From NCBI GenBank assembly GCA_947652115.1, contig OX393565.1, forward strand, positions 25,972,583-26,036,582: DNA of 64,000 nucleotides, written 5' to 3'. Every line of letters starts with the position of its first letter. Within the stretch, counting starts at the first letter, position 1. The notes below the pieces were generated by a model, which saw only the letters and a list, made by a program, of their open reading frames with translations, had not been told where the DNA came from and did not search any database. Below are positions 20,630 to 32,700 of the stretch, piece by piece. This DNA is from Blastomussa wellsi. Its lineage: Eukaryota; Cnidaria; Anthozoa; Scleractinia; Plerogyridae. A program made the translations under genes and the position numbers.

Positions 20630-23088
20630 CAACAACGACGATGATGATGATGATGATCAAATGACAATGAAAGGACATGAGCAACCTTAATGTAATGTTA
20701 GTAGAAGCAGTGCATTTGCAATGTAGTGAATGATGTAATCTGCAAATGTATGCATAATGTAGAACCCTGTGCATTTTGTTTGTAACCCAAGACCTGCATT
20801 GTCCCTGTGATGGTCCAACTGAGAGTAACGTTGTAGCTATCAGGCAAAAAATTTCACTGCTTCTGTGGGGCAAATCTGTGCTAATTAATACATTTTCCTG
20901 TTCTTGTTTAACAGTGGGAAGATGTTGATCGCAATCCTCTGGTAGATCAGGCAACAAGAATGTCATATCTGTTAGCTTCTTTTATTCAGCCATGGACAAG
21001 TAAGCATAGTGATACTGTAAAATCGGCTGCCAAAGGTAGTGTCTTATTTCACTCATTTTCAGGTGTACCAAAACATTACTTTTATTAATAAAACTACCGG
21101 TAAGTGTGAGAGAGAGAACCTGAAAAACAAAAACACTAATTGCAAGAAGGGAGTCCTTCAGGCCCATTTGAATGAATACTTATTATTAAACTCATCGCTA
21201 ATGATAAGCTTGGGAACTGGTGCCTTAAAGGATAGTGGGGTCCAAAAGCAAGCAGCAGAGAGGAGGTATCCATGGCAACCCTGGAAGCGGGAAGCACCCC
21301 TCGAGCAACCCACTAACAGACACACTGATAAAAAATTCAGTGGAGATACTTACCTATGACAATACTTACCTGACAAGAACACTTACAATCCTGCCCATCA
21401 CTCAATAGGGAGGGTGGAGAGGGAGCGAGAATCTGCAGCTATCAGCAAAGATGATCCCAGACGATCAGCAAGCACTTATTGCAATGATCCAATAAGATCA
21501 GCAAGCAAAGCGACAATGCGAATGCAACACTAACCACAAACACAAAAACAGCCCTGCAAAAACCCCTTAGGGCCGCCCCGAAGGTCACATACTGCAAAGG
21601 CGGAGACTGCTGACCGGCTCAGCTCGAGTTTAACTTTGCCTAAATGATATTTAGCCACATTTAAAAGTTAAACTTGTTTAATAATCTATTATTAGATGTA
21701 GCATCCAGTACCCAGTCTCCTCCCAGTGTGAGCAGTGTTGAGGAAGGAAGCAGAGCCATGTTTCCATATGGCTTTGGTCATGCTACAGAATATGTCAGAC
21801 CAAGACTGGCTTTGATAGGGTGAGATCATTACTTAACTTTTTTATTTACCAAATAAAAACACCCCTTATTTGTGGGAGGCGCAGTGGCCTAATTGTTAGT
21901 GCACTGGACTTTGGATCAGGCAGTCTTATACTTATTGAATTATTGAATTATTGAATTTTTGTTCAAAGTGATGCTGCCCACAGAGTCCATCCTCTTGCAG
22001 GTCAAGGTGTCAATCTTGGATTTGGTGATGTTGCCTGTCTAAGAGATGTCTTGTCTGAAGCAGCAGAAGAAGGAACAGATGTTGGTAATTCTATACAAGA
22101 GAAGTTTGTAATTGGCCAATCACGTACAATTAACGTGCTGACAATCCAGTGAACCAATCAAAACTAGAAACAAATTCTTCCATTTGCATCCATTCTTGAA
22201 GCATGACAAATTGAGCGCATAGTTTTACTTTCGAAACATCAACGGTTTTGTCTGGTGTCGTGTCACCTTGGATCAGTGAATCATGCGTTTAATGTCTTGC
22301 TCTAAAGCGACTCCTGGGCAAAAATTGATTCCAAACTTGCTAAGTTTTCTTTTCTCCATTGCAAAAATATTTACCTAGCAGGCTTTCCTCGATGTGGGAT
22401 GGGAAATTTTCGAAAACATTGATAGCTTGTGCATGAAACATGATTGTATCACATCAAAGACGTCGTCAGTTTTGCAACATGACTGCAAACATTCTATCTG
22501 TCAAACATTCCATCAGTCAAAAGTAAGACAACCAGACAAAATCTGTTGATGTTTTAAAAGTAAAACAACGCGGTAACTTTGTCACGCTTCTGCCTTCAAG
22601 GATAGACACAAATACTAGTACATGTAGTCAAAATGGAAAATGTGTACGAACGAGCTATAATTGATTTTAGTTTTACTTATATATAATTGGTTGACAAAGT
22701 GGCACAATTTATTTTACCCAATCATTAAGCTTACTATTAAATTTAAAACCATTTAGCAAATAGGAATTGCTGTGAACACTCGTGTAAAAACTGCTCTAAG
22801 TCACATTTATTCCTCATATAACCTTACCACTTGCTTGTTGAGTAATTATAGCCATAATTTGGATTTTATCTTATCCTTCATATGTGGCTTTCTTCTCTAG
22901 GGTCACTAGAACATCTTTTAACCTATGAAACTAAGCGACAACAGAGTGTGGTGCCCATGATTGCTGCAATTGATGCTCTTAAGAGAATTTACTCCACTTC
23001 AAGTACATTGCCAGTTCTTGCTCGATCAGTAGGATTAATAGCAACTAGCGCTTTTCTTCCAATCAAGGTAATAGATTCATTACAATGA
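17063..23088 (+). CDS. COQ6: Ubiquinone biosynthesis monooxygenase COQ6, twelve exons
   Basis: Join of 17063-17219, 17324-17458, 17558-17616, 18512-18712, 19252-19326, 19729-19836, 19983-20045, 20429-20536, 20915-20999, 21696-21819, 21969-22084 and 22901-23088; phases all agree, giving 472 residues (human 468). The FAD-binding [10 protein letters not shown] sits at residues 40-49 after a likely mitochondrial leader with basic residues. [11 protein letters not shown] starts at about 210 and the second FAD motif [16 protein letters not shown] at about 372. COQ6 performs C5-hydroxylation in coenzyme Q synthesis on the matrix face of the inner membrane. The C-terminus reads through a possible donor (AAG|GTAATA at 23066-23068), so the last six residues are uncertain. 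Introns hold several MITEs, a GAT microsatellite and a SINE head. Confidence 0.95.
17751..18162. mobile_element. 412-bp TIR element, COQ6 intron 3
   Basis: TGTACCAGTCAAATCGAAGC at the left is inverted at the right (GCTTCTATTTGACTGGTACA) with one or two mismatches. A C run and GGGTGGGTAATT-like segments lie near the two ends. No coding capacity. Confidence 0.75.
18179..18480. mobile_element. MITE related to 7711-7966, COQ6 intron 3
   Basis: Left CCTATCAATGATAAGCC and right GGCTTAACATTGCTAGG are imperfect inverted ends (15 of 17). The inner words GGGCATAGGTGGGGTATTTGA and GACCTTTTTAGTAGACTTTC match the NAA80-intron element in order. It sits 16 bp from the previous element. Confidence 0.7.
19027..19059. 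repeat. Perfect short hairpin
   Basis: Arms ATGCAAACCCTTGA and TCAAGGGTTTGCAT with the loop CTGCG. Flanking GGGGGTTGGGAGAATT and AATTCTCCTAAACCCCC extend it imperfectly to about 18995-19086. COQ6 intron. Confidence 0.85.
20601..20657. repeat. GAT/ATG trinucleotide microsatellite, COQ6 intron 8
   Basis: About nine GAT units, a short AACAACGACG interruption, then six more ATG/GAT units. Confidence 0.95.
21871..21930 (+). mobile_element. SINE head fragment (tRNA-like A box)
   Basis: GGCGCAGTGGCCTAATTGTT contains TGGCCTAATTG, which fits the Pol III A-box pattern TRGYNNARNNG, followed by AGTGCACTGGACTTTGGATC. It shares TGGCC.AAT.GTTAGTGCACTG with the heads of the SINE copies at 26.3 kb and 50.5 kb. 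Truncated before the B box; lies in COQ6 intron 10. Confidence 0.6.
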
Positions 23089-23664
23089 TTAATGTATTTC
23101 TGTAGCTGCTAATGATATAATTCAGCTTGATAACTTATTTAAGCAATAGTATACCTGCCAACTCTCACGCCTGCAAGCTGAAAGCTTTGATCTCACGCCA
23201 ACTCACGCCTACGAACCAAATTCTCACGCCTGTATGGAAAATGTGAGCTGTGATAGCTCTAAATGACACATTTAAAAATATATGCAACTCCAAAAAATGC
23301 GAGAAACGAACATTTTCTGTAAAATGAATAAATGATGATTCTTTTCCTCGTGATTTCTGATTTTTGAAAGCAAAGACACTGAGGACGAGTCGCTGGGACA
23401 CAAATCTCGTTTCCAGAGGCCGCGATCTTTTTGGTCTGCAGGATGTCATCGGAAACCTTCAAACGTCTTCGGAAATCTTTGTCCATATTCGGAAATTTTC
23501 GGAAATTGCGTAACCCTGTGATTGATTCACACTTTTTTGTTATGTTGACCTGCAGATAGCAAATTTGCTATTCGAGGCAGGTCAATCATCAATAAGCTTT
23601 AATTACAATATTAAGTAAAGACTGAAACTAAAAACTGAATAGTTAGAATAGTTAGAAGCATAGC

Positions 23665-23700
23665 TCTGATTGGCCACAAAAATTTTTGTGGCCAATCAGA
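23665..23700. repeat. Perfect 36-bp palindrome
   Basis: TCTGATTGGCCACAAAAA followed directly by its exact reverse complement, no loop. The GATTGGCC words resemble CCAAT boxes facing outward. Probably a MITE relic. Confidence 0.9.
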
Positions 23701-24039
23701 GGCAAGCAGTGTAGCAGCCCAGGGGCACTCTTGCAACTTCTTGTAAACTTACGCCGCCGGGCCTCCGAGGATTATCAGTACTGTGCACAAACTGGCTCTG
23801 TAATTTACTAATACAGTTTATTTTCCACAGGAGCAAATAGTTGGCTTTGCCATGAGATGATACCATGCAGATGTTGGAAACTTGTAGAAAAAATGTCATA
23901 TTCATGAGCTGCATTGTGCAGTCAGCATGTAGCCAATGAACAATCAGACATGTTCAGATGTTTAGCTTGTTATCAGATTGGGATTGCAACAATCAGACCA
24001 TCTGACATTTTAATCAAATTGTAGAGGTCTCGCTACTCT

Positions 24040-24682
24040 AAAGTTAGGGGTATCAAATGGTCCCATTCAATTTCAAACTGCTAGCAAAATTTGGCCTTTG
24101 CTTGAATTGCTCGCAAAATTTCCCCGGTACTCGCTGGCTCGTGCTCACAAAATTTTTTCAAGTGCTCGCATGCTTGGATTCTCGTTAAAATGTGCTCAAA
24201 TTTTCATTAATCCTGCTTTGTAGTTATTTTTTATATATATGAAGGATAAATAAACAAAAAGGTTGAAACATCCTTTCCTCTGGCTTCAGTACCATAACCC
24301 CAGGGGGGTACTCACAGTATAAATGACGGGGTGTCCAACATATTTTTTTGGGTTAAAAATTTACACGCCCTAGCTTTGCACCTGTTGATTTGTTTTGGAG
24401 GTGTCAGCCACATTGCAAGCTACTACTTAGTGCAAAACAACGTTTCCTATTAATAAAACAGAGATTCTGGCTAGCAGAAAATTTACGAAGTACTCGAAGT
24501 GCTCGTTAATCTCGGTACTCGCCATCTGTTTTTTTCTAAAGTGATCGCTGCTCGCCATCTGTATTTTCTTACCTGCTCGCTGCTCGCAAGAAAAATTTGA
24601 CAACTGGCCGTGCTCGCAAAAATAAACACACGGCTCGCATGCTCACAAATGCTCGCAAAGACCATTCGATACCCCTAAAGTT
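24040..24682. mobile_element. 643-bp TIR element rich in GCTCGC words
   Basis: Left TTAGGGGTATCAAATGGTC is mirrored at the right by GACCATTCGATACCCCTAAA. Subterminal regions carry many GCTCGC/TACTCG words. The middle (about 24235-24400) looks unrelated and may be a nested insertion. Confidence 0.75.
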
Positions 24683-25957
24683 CAATTTTAGCGGTCTAAA
24701 TTAATTTATCTTTACATAAGAAGAATACAGCCTGGGAGTGTGTGAAACATCAAGGCACCACATTGGATTCTCATTACAAATAATATTATTGTGAACTAAT
24801 ATCTGTCCTTTTTCCTTGTTATGTTATTTACCTGTTTCTTATTTACCGGTATGTGTCATTAATTACCACTAATATTTTTCATGTTAAATCAAGTAATAAA
24901 ATGATACTATGACCTTGTCATAACCATTTGTATACTGTCCTGAATACAATCAAAGTCATCACATTTATTTAATGGTTGTGTCTGCTTTTTTCTTGCATAA
25001 GTTTATTATGGGCGAGAATAGGCCATTTCCGAGTTCCGTTTTACTTCTGTTCGTGACAAGAAGTCTAACTGCAAAACCATTCATGCGAAAATGAGTTTGC
25101 TTTGTATGAAAATGACCATGCAGGAAAAACAGTATTTTCACATGAATATAGTTTTGCACTTAGATTCATTTTGAAACAGCGGCAAAAGAGAACTCAGAAA
25201 TGGCCTACCGGTATTAGGCAAAACTCTCGGAAAAAAATCCTTGTACTAATTAGTCACCCCCTTTTGCTTTTGGTCAAACATCAAGGAAAATATCACTTTA
25301 TGACTGCCTGGATATTTTAAAATCCCTTTCCATCTAACACTTGACTTGCATGTACATTTTGATTAATGTTATGAGAATTCAACTTTTTACTGATAGTACA
25401 TCCTAACAGCACCCCTCACGTTTTTCCAGTGCTATGGATTAAACAGAACACATGGCTCTATTTTGAATCTGTAGAATGAGGCTACTGGAAGAAGTGCTTC
25501 TCCTGCTGATTCACTGTGTTGTTCCAAAACACATTCCTCCCCCCTCCCCCCTCGGCATGGAGAGTATTTTTGTTGTTGTTTGACTCCTCCCCAATGAAAC
25601 TTCTAGTTTAGGTTCATACTAACTTAACATTTTTGGGTTTTGATCCACTCCTTTGAATTTCCAGTGATACTTCATTGAAAAGGTGTGGATGTTTTCTAGA
25701 ACCACACATTTCAGGTCACCACTTTATCTTGTAGATCAGAAAAACTCAGAGCAAAGAAGTTACAAAATATATGAACAAAATTGGTACAATGATAGTTTCT
25801 GGAGAAATAGCATGTCTGTGGTCGGGTAGGGTAAGGGTGTTTGGTGTCTAATCTGGATTAGGTATAAATTAGTGTTCCTTTTAACCAGGCTAAGTACGGA
25901 TTTTGTGATCAAAAAATTAGATTTTCCGTTACATGTAAGGACAAACCAATCTTGCCT

Positions 25958-26095
25958 CAGTTGTTCAAAGGGTGGATAATGCTATCCATCAGATAAATCA
26001 CTATCCGGTGGATAAGTGTTGACAAAACAAACTACGCTTATCCACTGGATAGTGATAGCTCTATCCATCATTTGTTCCATTTGAGCAAACTTGGT
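25958..26095. mobile_element. MITE of GGATAA family, copy 1
   Basis: Subterminal blocks GGTGGATAATGCTATCCA, AAATCACTATCCGGTGGATAA and their inverted forms CTTATCCACTGGATAGTGAT and GCTCTATCCATC make an almost full-length hairpin. Same family and order as 32580-32719. Confidence 0.8.
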
Positions 26096-26177
26096 CAGGG
26101 AGCTCAGCACACAACAAACACCACTTATTCCCGTGTTGGCAACGGTAAAGTCTGCATACAAGCCCAGCGACCCATCA

Positions 26178-26374
26178 GGCCGGAGCTTATCCTGGTTTCT
26201 GTAGCATGAAGCGACAAGGAGGGATGGGATGCTAGTCAATCACAGGGTTGCCCCCCAGCATTATTTCACCAATACCCATTTATACACCTGAGTGGAGAGA
26301 GAGAGACTAAGAGTGAACTGTCGTGCCTAAGAGGAATACAGTGCACTAACCATTTGGCCACCATGCTTCCCACA
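26178..26374 (-). mobile_element. tRNA-derived SINE, partial
   Basis: The plus strand reads GGCCGGAGCTTATCCTGGTT at the left and ends in a minus-strand tRNA-like A box (TGGCCAAATGG within GGTTAGTGCACTG) at the right; the B box is deleted. Body words GGATGGGATGCTAGTC and ACCCATTTATACACCTG match the other copies. Confidence 0.75.
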
Positions 26375-26558
26375 CAGTAGCGCTTAATTACAGGAATGGC
26401 TCCGGGCTCGGAATGCACTGGGAACAAGTTTGGTTAGCTAAATTAGGCTGCAAAATCACCCTGGTTAGCCTACTAAGCACTGCGGTTATGCGGTTAGCTC
26501 TCAAGAATGGTAAGGGTAACACGATAAATTCTTAAAAATTTTCGGTGTTTGGCAGCCG

Positions 26559-26631
26559 GTCTTCGGTAGTGTAGTGGTTAGTGGGAATAGCTCGTGATCC
26601 GAGTGACCCAGGATCGATTCCACCTCTGTGC
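26559..26631 (+). mobile_element. tRNA-like sequence, probably a SINE head or tRNA pseudogene
   Basis: A box TAGTGTAGTGG at 26567-26577 fits TRGYNNARNNG and B box GGATCGATTCC at 26611-26621 differs from GGTTCGANTCC at one base. CTCG/CGAG could form an anticodon stem, but the loop has five bases, and the acceptor stem does not pair well, so it is unlikely to be a working tRNA. Confidence 0.55.
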
Positions 26632-29600
26632 TTTTATAATTGACTTTGTTTTTTCTCTTTTTCGACGAAAAAATCAACGTCTAAAAAAATCTAAGTGTCC
26701 CGGAGCCATTCCTGCATTTAACGCCATGTTTCCCACACACACCTATCACATGTCGACCATAAGAAAAATAGAAACAGTAAAACTTTTTAATGGAATTTTT
26801 ATTCTTTTGACTCCAAACTAATTTCCTTTCGACAAAGTAGTTTTTTGTGAATGGTAGTTACATTAATAAAAAACGTATATTAAACTATACTCCAGTCAAA
26901 TAATTCCTAAATTAATATTATTGGCCAACCCAATGTGGCACTGAATATTTATGCTTGTTCTGAAGGAATAACAAAATAATTGATAAACTGAAATATATTT
27001 CAAATGTTTCCTTTTTTCTAGCTTTTACTGCTTTATGCTAGCCGTAACAAGGGATTTGAAACTAAACTAACGAAATACCTGTTCCACAACCACTTCTACT
27101 TACTGCGGTTTTCAATAACATGCGAACTCTGAAGTTCAAAACCGAACCAATGATTGTGTTTTTCGCTGACGTTAACCATAATTACGGTAAAAGCTTATGA
27201 ACCTTGAAAATCAGAAACAAACAAAATGGATTGAAGTCTACCAATCACAACTGACAGACGTGACCTTTTGACCCTGTTGAAGTGTACCTCTGTTTCCTGA
27301 GAGGTCCGCTTGATGAAAATAAAACAGTCGACATGAGCAGAGTTTGCGTGTTATTGAAAGACACTACAATTTTTGATAATTTACACAAGGTCGACATTAT
27401 AACTTTCACTTTTAAAAAATATGCATAAATTCTTACAAAAACAGTCAAAATTATTTTAATTACTATTTATGAAAAAATGTGTAGCATTTGCAAACACACA
27501 AGTTAAATTGACATGCAACGCAACTTGCAAAATAAATCAAATTGCACAAATTTCATCTCAACAGACTTGTTAACCCTTGTCAACTGATATGAATTCTTAA
27601 TTTCAGAATAAATTAATTGCCAATTTGAAATGAATCCTAACTTTGGCTCCTTCCTCATGTACTGGACACATGTAAAACAAAGGAAACAAAAGATGAGAAA
27701 CAATGCTGCCAAAGAATCAAGAACTAAGGTAAAACAATGTCTAACATTTGCATATGGTACACTGAGTAAGAGCCCTAACTTTGAAAACATTTTAAGAGCA
27801 AAATAATTTTGGTCTTTTCAATCTATTCCTCAACAAAACATTGATATCCCATTCAGTATGTTTAGTCTGATGCCTTTCATTTTCAGAAGGGTTTGACTAT
27901 CATTACTTTTGCAAACTATTGTTACAGATTTCAGAATGGTCACAATTTTTACTGCATACCATAATAATGAAATTTCTCCTGCAACATTTAAACCACCCCT
28001 TTACAAAGCTATTTATAAAATATCAACCCTAAGAACTTAAGACAAACTTAAGGCCTAACCACCACCTTTTCTCTAATATGTACAATACAGCCTTTTAGTA
28101 AATATTCTGCAGAGATTAGTAAAATCTTTGATCGCTAATATCCACAGAATCTAATAACACTGAGAACCTCTTGAGAACAAAATGTTAACCAAATTTCCAT
28201 AGTTTACATAACCAAATTGGTTAACTAATGTTTGTTGTAACATGCTTAAAGTATACGTACAGAGAAATCTAAGTCATATCAAAGATATTAATCCTGTGAT
28301 AAGGGAGCTATTTTTTAACTTAAACCATTTTTGGTTTTTACCAAGCTTGTTGCCATCCATCCCATGAGGATAGTGCAATGGTTTTTAACTGACATTAAGC
28401 TTTCAAGTTTGGTCACACAGCTTGCCAATACTACTTGTCTTTCAAAGGTCATTACTTTATACAAATTATTATTAAGTCTTTATAACATAACCCGCAACCC
28501 TGCTATGATGCCCAGGTATTAAATTGTACAAGGCTATGCTAATTACTTCCATTTGCATTTGTTTATTTTTTGTGTTTATGTGCCAACATTAATTTTAATA
28601 TATCTATACAACTTGTTAATGTTTAGCCACTCTTAAAGGGCCCCAGTCTGCCACGCCTTTGTTATTGTTTACAAGCAAGAGTTTTCATTATTATGTTTTA
28701 TGCTGAGTATGTCGAAAAAAAGGTTAGAGGAACTGGCTAAAGGTTATATTAAAAACACTTCCTGTAACATACCTTACAGCAATGCAATAGGATGATGCTT
28801 CACCAAACTATTTCCATTATTTTTATGGCATTGACAATGACAGAGGCTGACTTGGGCCCTTTGATCTTACAAATGTAACTGATCACTATAATATATACAT
28901 TGTACATTGTAATTTATTCTCACTGCATACATGTATTTATTGTCACATCACTGTAAGCTAAGTTTTGCGAGAGATCCACAAAACCCTGGGCAAAGATATG
29001 CGGCAAGGCTGGGTGAAAGGTGGTCACCGCCACCATGGGAGGGGGGAGGGGTGCAAAGTGTTCCTGAAGGAGATCTCATCAAATTGCACGATTTCACACT
29101 GTGCATCCACATTTTATGCTATGAAGGCTGCAAAGGATCAAACCTGACTTCACTACCCCTCTTCGGGATTTGTGGAATGTAACACATGACCATGACATGC
29201 TCATTATAATTATATGCAGTGAGAATAGTATACAGACCCAAACACACTGGGCAACAAGTCACAACGAAAGGTCTCTAGAACAAGTTGCACCATGTTTACT
29301 ACATCCAAACAAGTCCTGTTAAAATTTGTGTGACTGATCACAGCAACAGAAGTGTCACACAAGGGAAACTGTTGTTCCTGTGACATGTCACCTAGTGCGT
29401 CATGGTCTGGTTTTCAGTCTTAACAAGAGCAAAAACACAAGAACCTTTATGCCAATGAACCGAGAACATATGACCAGGAGCGAGCAAATCAAGCTTTCCT
29501 TGTATGGTACTAACTCAAACTTTATGCCACTGCAATGGTTAACAGTACTTTTTTCAATCTGATTCCAAATTCTGAACAGAGTGGTTTTCAATTTTTGTTA

Positions 29601-29751
29601 TGTCAAGGAGTGTTAAATAAGACGTATGATACTCTTATTGCTTTGGTTTTAATAAGCACTTAAGGTTCCTATGTTTCCACTCATGATTCCACCCATGTTT
29701 CCATCACATTGCGAGTAAAAACCAGCTATTATCAACGCCGAGTATTGATGG

Positions 29752-32700
29752 TTACATTTCAAAGTAGGCAAACATCTGAGGAATAAGAAACACTGCAGTG
29801 AAGCCAACCACTATATAAGTGAAGAAACGATGCGGCAACTCTGAAACAGACTTCTTCTTCTTTGGATCAGTCTCTGCAAGAAGCCATGGCACAACAGTAT
29901 GTACCGTAGACTTCATTACCGCACGGGTCGGCACGATCACTGTGACGCCAATCACAAACTTACATAGCATTCGGATGATCTTCTTCTGCCCAGGAATACG
30001 GATTGGAAACGGTGCACCCAAGTAGGGATCTGGTAACCCACTAAAGTAAAACTTTCCCCAGGAACCAAGTAGCGCTCCACATGTGCCAAACAGTACGGTG
30101 GCAGTGTCCGCTTTAGTCTGGGTATATTTTGGTGGCGAGGGATACAGGATTATCATGGTTAATGGAACAATGATTAGAAATATTGGTGTGTTCGGTGAGG
30201 TGAACAGCCATCTATCAACAGATGCATCCAAAAGAGGAAGGACAGTAACAAGTAAAACAACTGCAAAGGCAACCCCCACAAGTAGGTCCTGCAAAACAAA
30301 CCAAACAATCATCATAAAATTGATACTTGTTAATCAATAACGAGCACAGAAAAGGAATAACCTTTTGTTTCAAACAAATTTAAAGAATTCCTATCAATTA
30401 TGTGAACTATGTCAAGCTGTGATTGTTCAAAAATGTTAGAACACAAATAGTCTTACAACCTGGCTAAGAAAACCGTGAACACCTGAAATATTTCAGGAAT
30501 GTTGATTGTTTGATGACCAATTGCAGCAAAGTTCAGGACACGTGAACAAACCTCAAAACCACAAACTAATTACCGTTGCTGTTTGCGGTTTAGTTTTCTC
30601 ACACCTGATTGTCTTTTTCTTTGTAACACAATAACATTCCATAAACATTTCTGGTGTTTACAGTTTTCTTAGCTTGGCTGTAATCAATAAGTATATAAAT
30701 GTAGTTGTAGTCCTATCATAAAAATATGGTATTCCTAAGAGTCGTGATTATTATTAATTATCCTAATTAAAAATACAATTAATTATTACTAATTATAACT
30801 ATAGATAACTATAAATACCGTATTTACCCGTGTATTAGTCTACCTCGTGTATAAGTCGACCCCCTAACTTTGGGGCCAAAAACTAAGTTTTCTTCATTTT
30901 ATTGGAAAACTTAAATATATTGTAATTCTTAGAATTATTGTTCAGGTAAGTACTATGGATATATGAAACAATCACAGCAAGTTTCAATGTGAAGTTTTAA
31001 TATTCTCGCATGTCTGCAATCGTTTTAACAACACATGCACATGTGGGCATTTTGTCCATAATGTTTGAAACAGGCTTACAAAATCAAACATACTAATTGC
31101 AGACAAACCTTTCTAACTGTGGAAGTTGAAAAAGCAGCTTTAGCGGGCAGGCAAAAGACCTAAGAAGGTCTTAAATCTTTGAGAACGCTCGAATAAACAG
31201 TGTGTTTAGAAAACCTTGTAACCAAGCTACAAAATTGGTCGAGTATTGGTAACTGATGACTGCACGTGCTTACATCATGCCAGGTTACCAAGCAGGGAGT
31301 TCGAAGCGAGAAAGAGATTTTCTTCAGCAGATTTACGGCTTTATTTTGCAGGAAGTGTCAGTTCTTTATTCCGAAATTGTGCCAGGGAGTATCTTCAACC
31401 CTCAGGTCTACATGAAGCAGATAAATTGTGAAAGCATTTCAACTTGAACTGCTAATTTAGATGCACACCGCTAAGCGAAGGACTTCGCGTTTTGTCTCGT
31501 TTGTAAGATGTTTTACATAAGATTATAGACAATTGTTATGCTAATTGTGTCAAATTTATTTTACTGGTGCTTGGGTTTTAGTTTTTGACCCATGTATACG
31601 TCGAGGGCTATTTTTTGGACTGATTTTTAGGTCGTGAAAGGTCGACTTATACACGGGTAAATACGGTACCTCTTTACAGGCTATTTACTGGTTGCCTGAG
31701 TCAAGTCTGAGTCACATCCAAGTCCAAGCCACTGGTCATCAGTTTGTTTTCACAAGCATCATAAAAATCACAAAAATTGCTTCTTTCGACCATGAGACAA
31801 ACTGGAAAACATGTATGTTACATGCGCCAAAGATCTTTGGTGTGGGGCTAGTTATTTGTATGCCAATTTCAAAGAGCTTTTCTTTCATTGCAAAGGACTG
31901 GCGTGGCATAAATCAGAAGCATTGTAGAATAATTTAATCTACAGTTGGCTTTGTTTACAAAATGTGGAAAGAAAGGCTAATAAAGTTTCTACTAACATAT
32001 GTTAGATCTAAAAAGACAATCATGGTGTTAACACTTGTAATCAATGCATTTAGCATGACCAGGAGCAACTTCAGTTTCAATCTATTTTAGGATTTTGGCA
32101 GTGGTGTGTGGCGTATTATGAAACTTTTTATGGCTGGCGGAACAATTTTTTGCCAAAAAACGGTGGAGTCAAACTTTGGCGTATGAAACACAAACTTTCC
32201 AGTATGGCCTACGAGGCTCTGAATATGAATTTTTATTCAAAGCCTCATGGTTGAAAAGAAGCGATCAGAGCGACATTTTAATAAACCACTAACAAGTGAC
32301 TTAGTCACTTGACTCGGGTTCAGGGTTGACTCTGAAAACGGAATTACTTGACCATTCAGATGCATAATATAGACAGTGCTGATACTATGAACATTTCACT
32401 TGGTCCCAGAGAAACCAGAAATCAAAAACAAAAACACCTAGTTTTGTCCCTTAAGTGTCTGTACATTGTAGATGTATTAAGAGGTACAACTATTCGTCAA
32501 ATAAACCACAGGACCATGTGTGTTTGTTGTTGCTCAAATAACAGGCACTGCAAGACAGGAGGACATACTTAAGACCTGGCCCCAGTTATTCAAAGGATGG
32601 ATAATGCTATCCACTGGATAAATCACTATCCATTTGATAACTGCTTACAGAAACTATGCTATCCACTGGAGAGTGAATTGTCCGATGGATAGAGTTATTA

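Larger units (their letters stand above)
23089..29751. other. Gene-poor, repeat-rich interval between COQ6 and SGPP
   Basis: No supported protein-coding gene in 6.6 kb. 23160-23520 is a dispersed-type repeat with TCTCACGCC words and repeated TCGGAAAT; 24040-26374 holds a TIR element, a MITE and a SINE; 26559-26631 is tRNA-like. 27000-29700 is AT-rich with no recognised feature apart from a G-run segment near 29040. Part of it is presumably the SGPP 3' UTR. 29230-29400 recalls the GTCACA-rich repeat style of 11550-11924. Confidence 0.5.

Noticed and set aside
20586..20966. His/Ile-rich frames on the minus strand
   Set aside because: Translation of the GAT microsatellite in a COQ6 intron plus antisense of the exon at 20915-20999.
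26559..26631. Functional tRNA gene
   Set aside because: Box A and B are present, but the anticodon loop has five bases and no good acceptor stem pairs.
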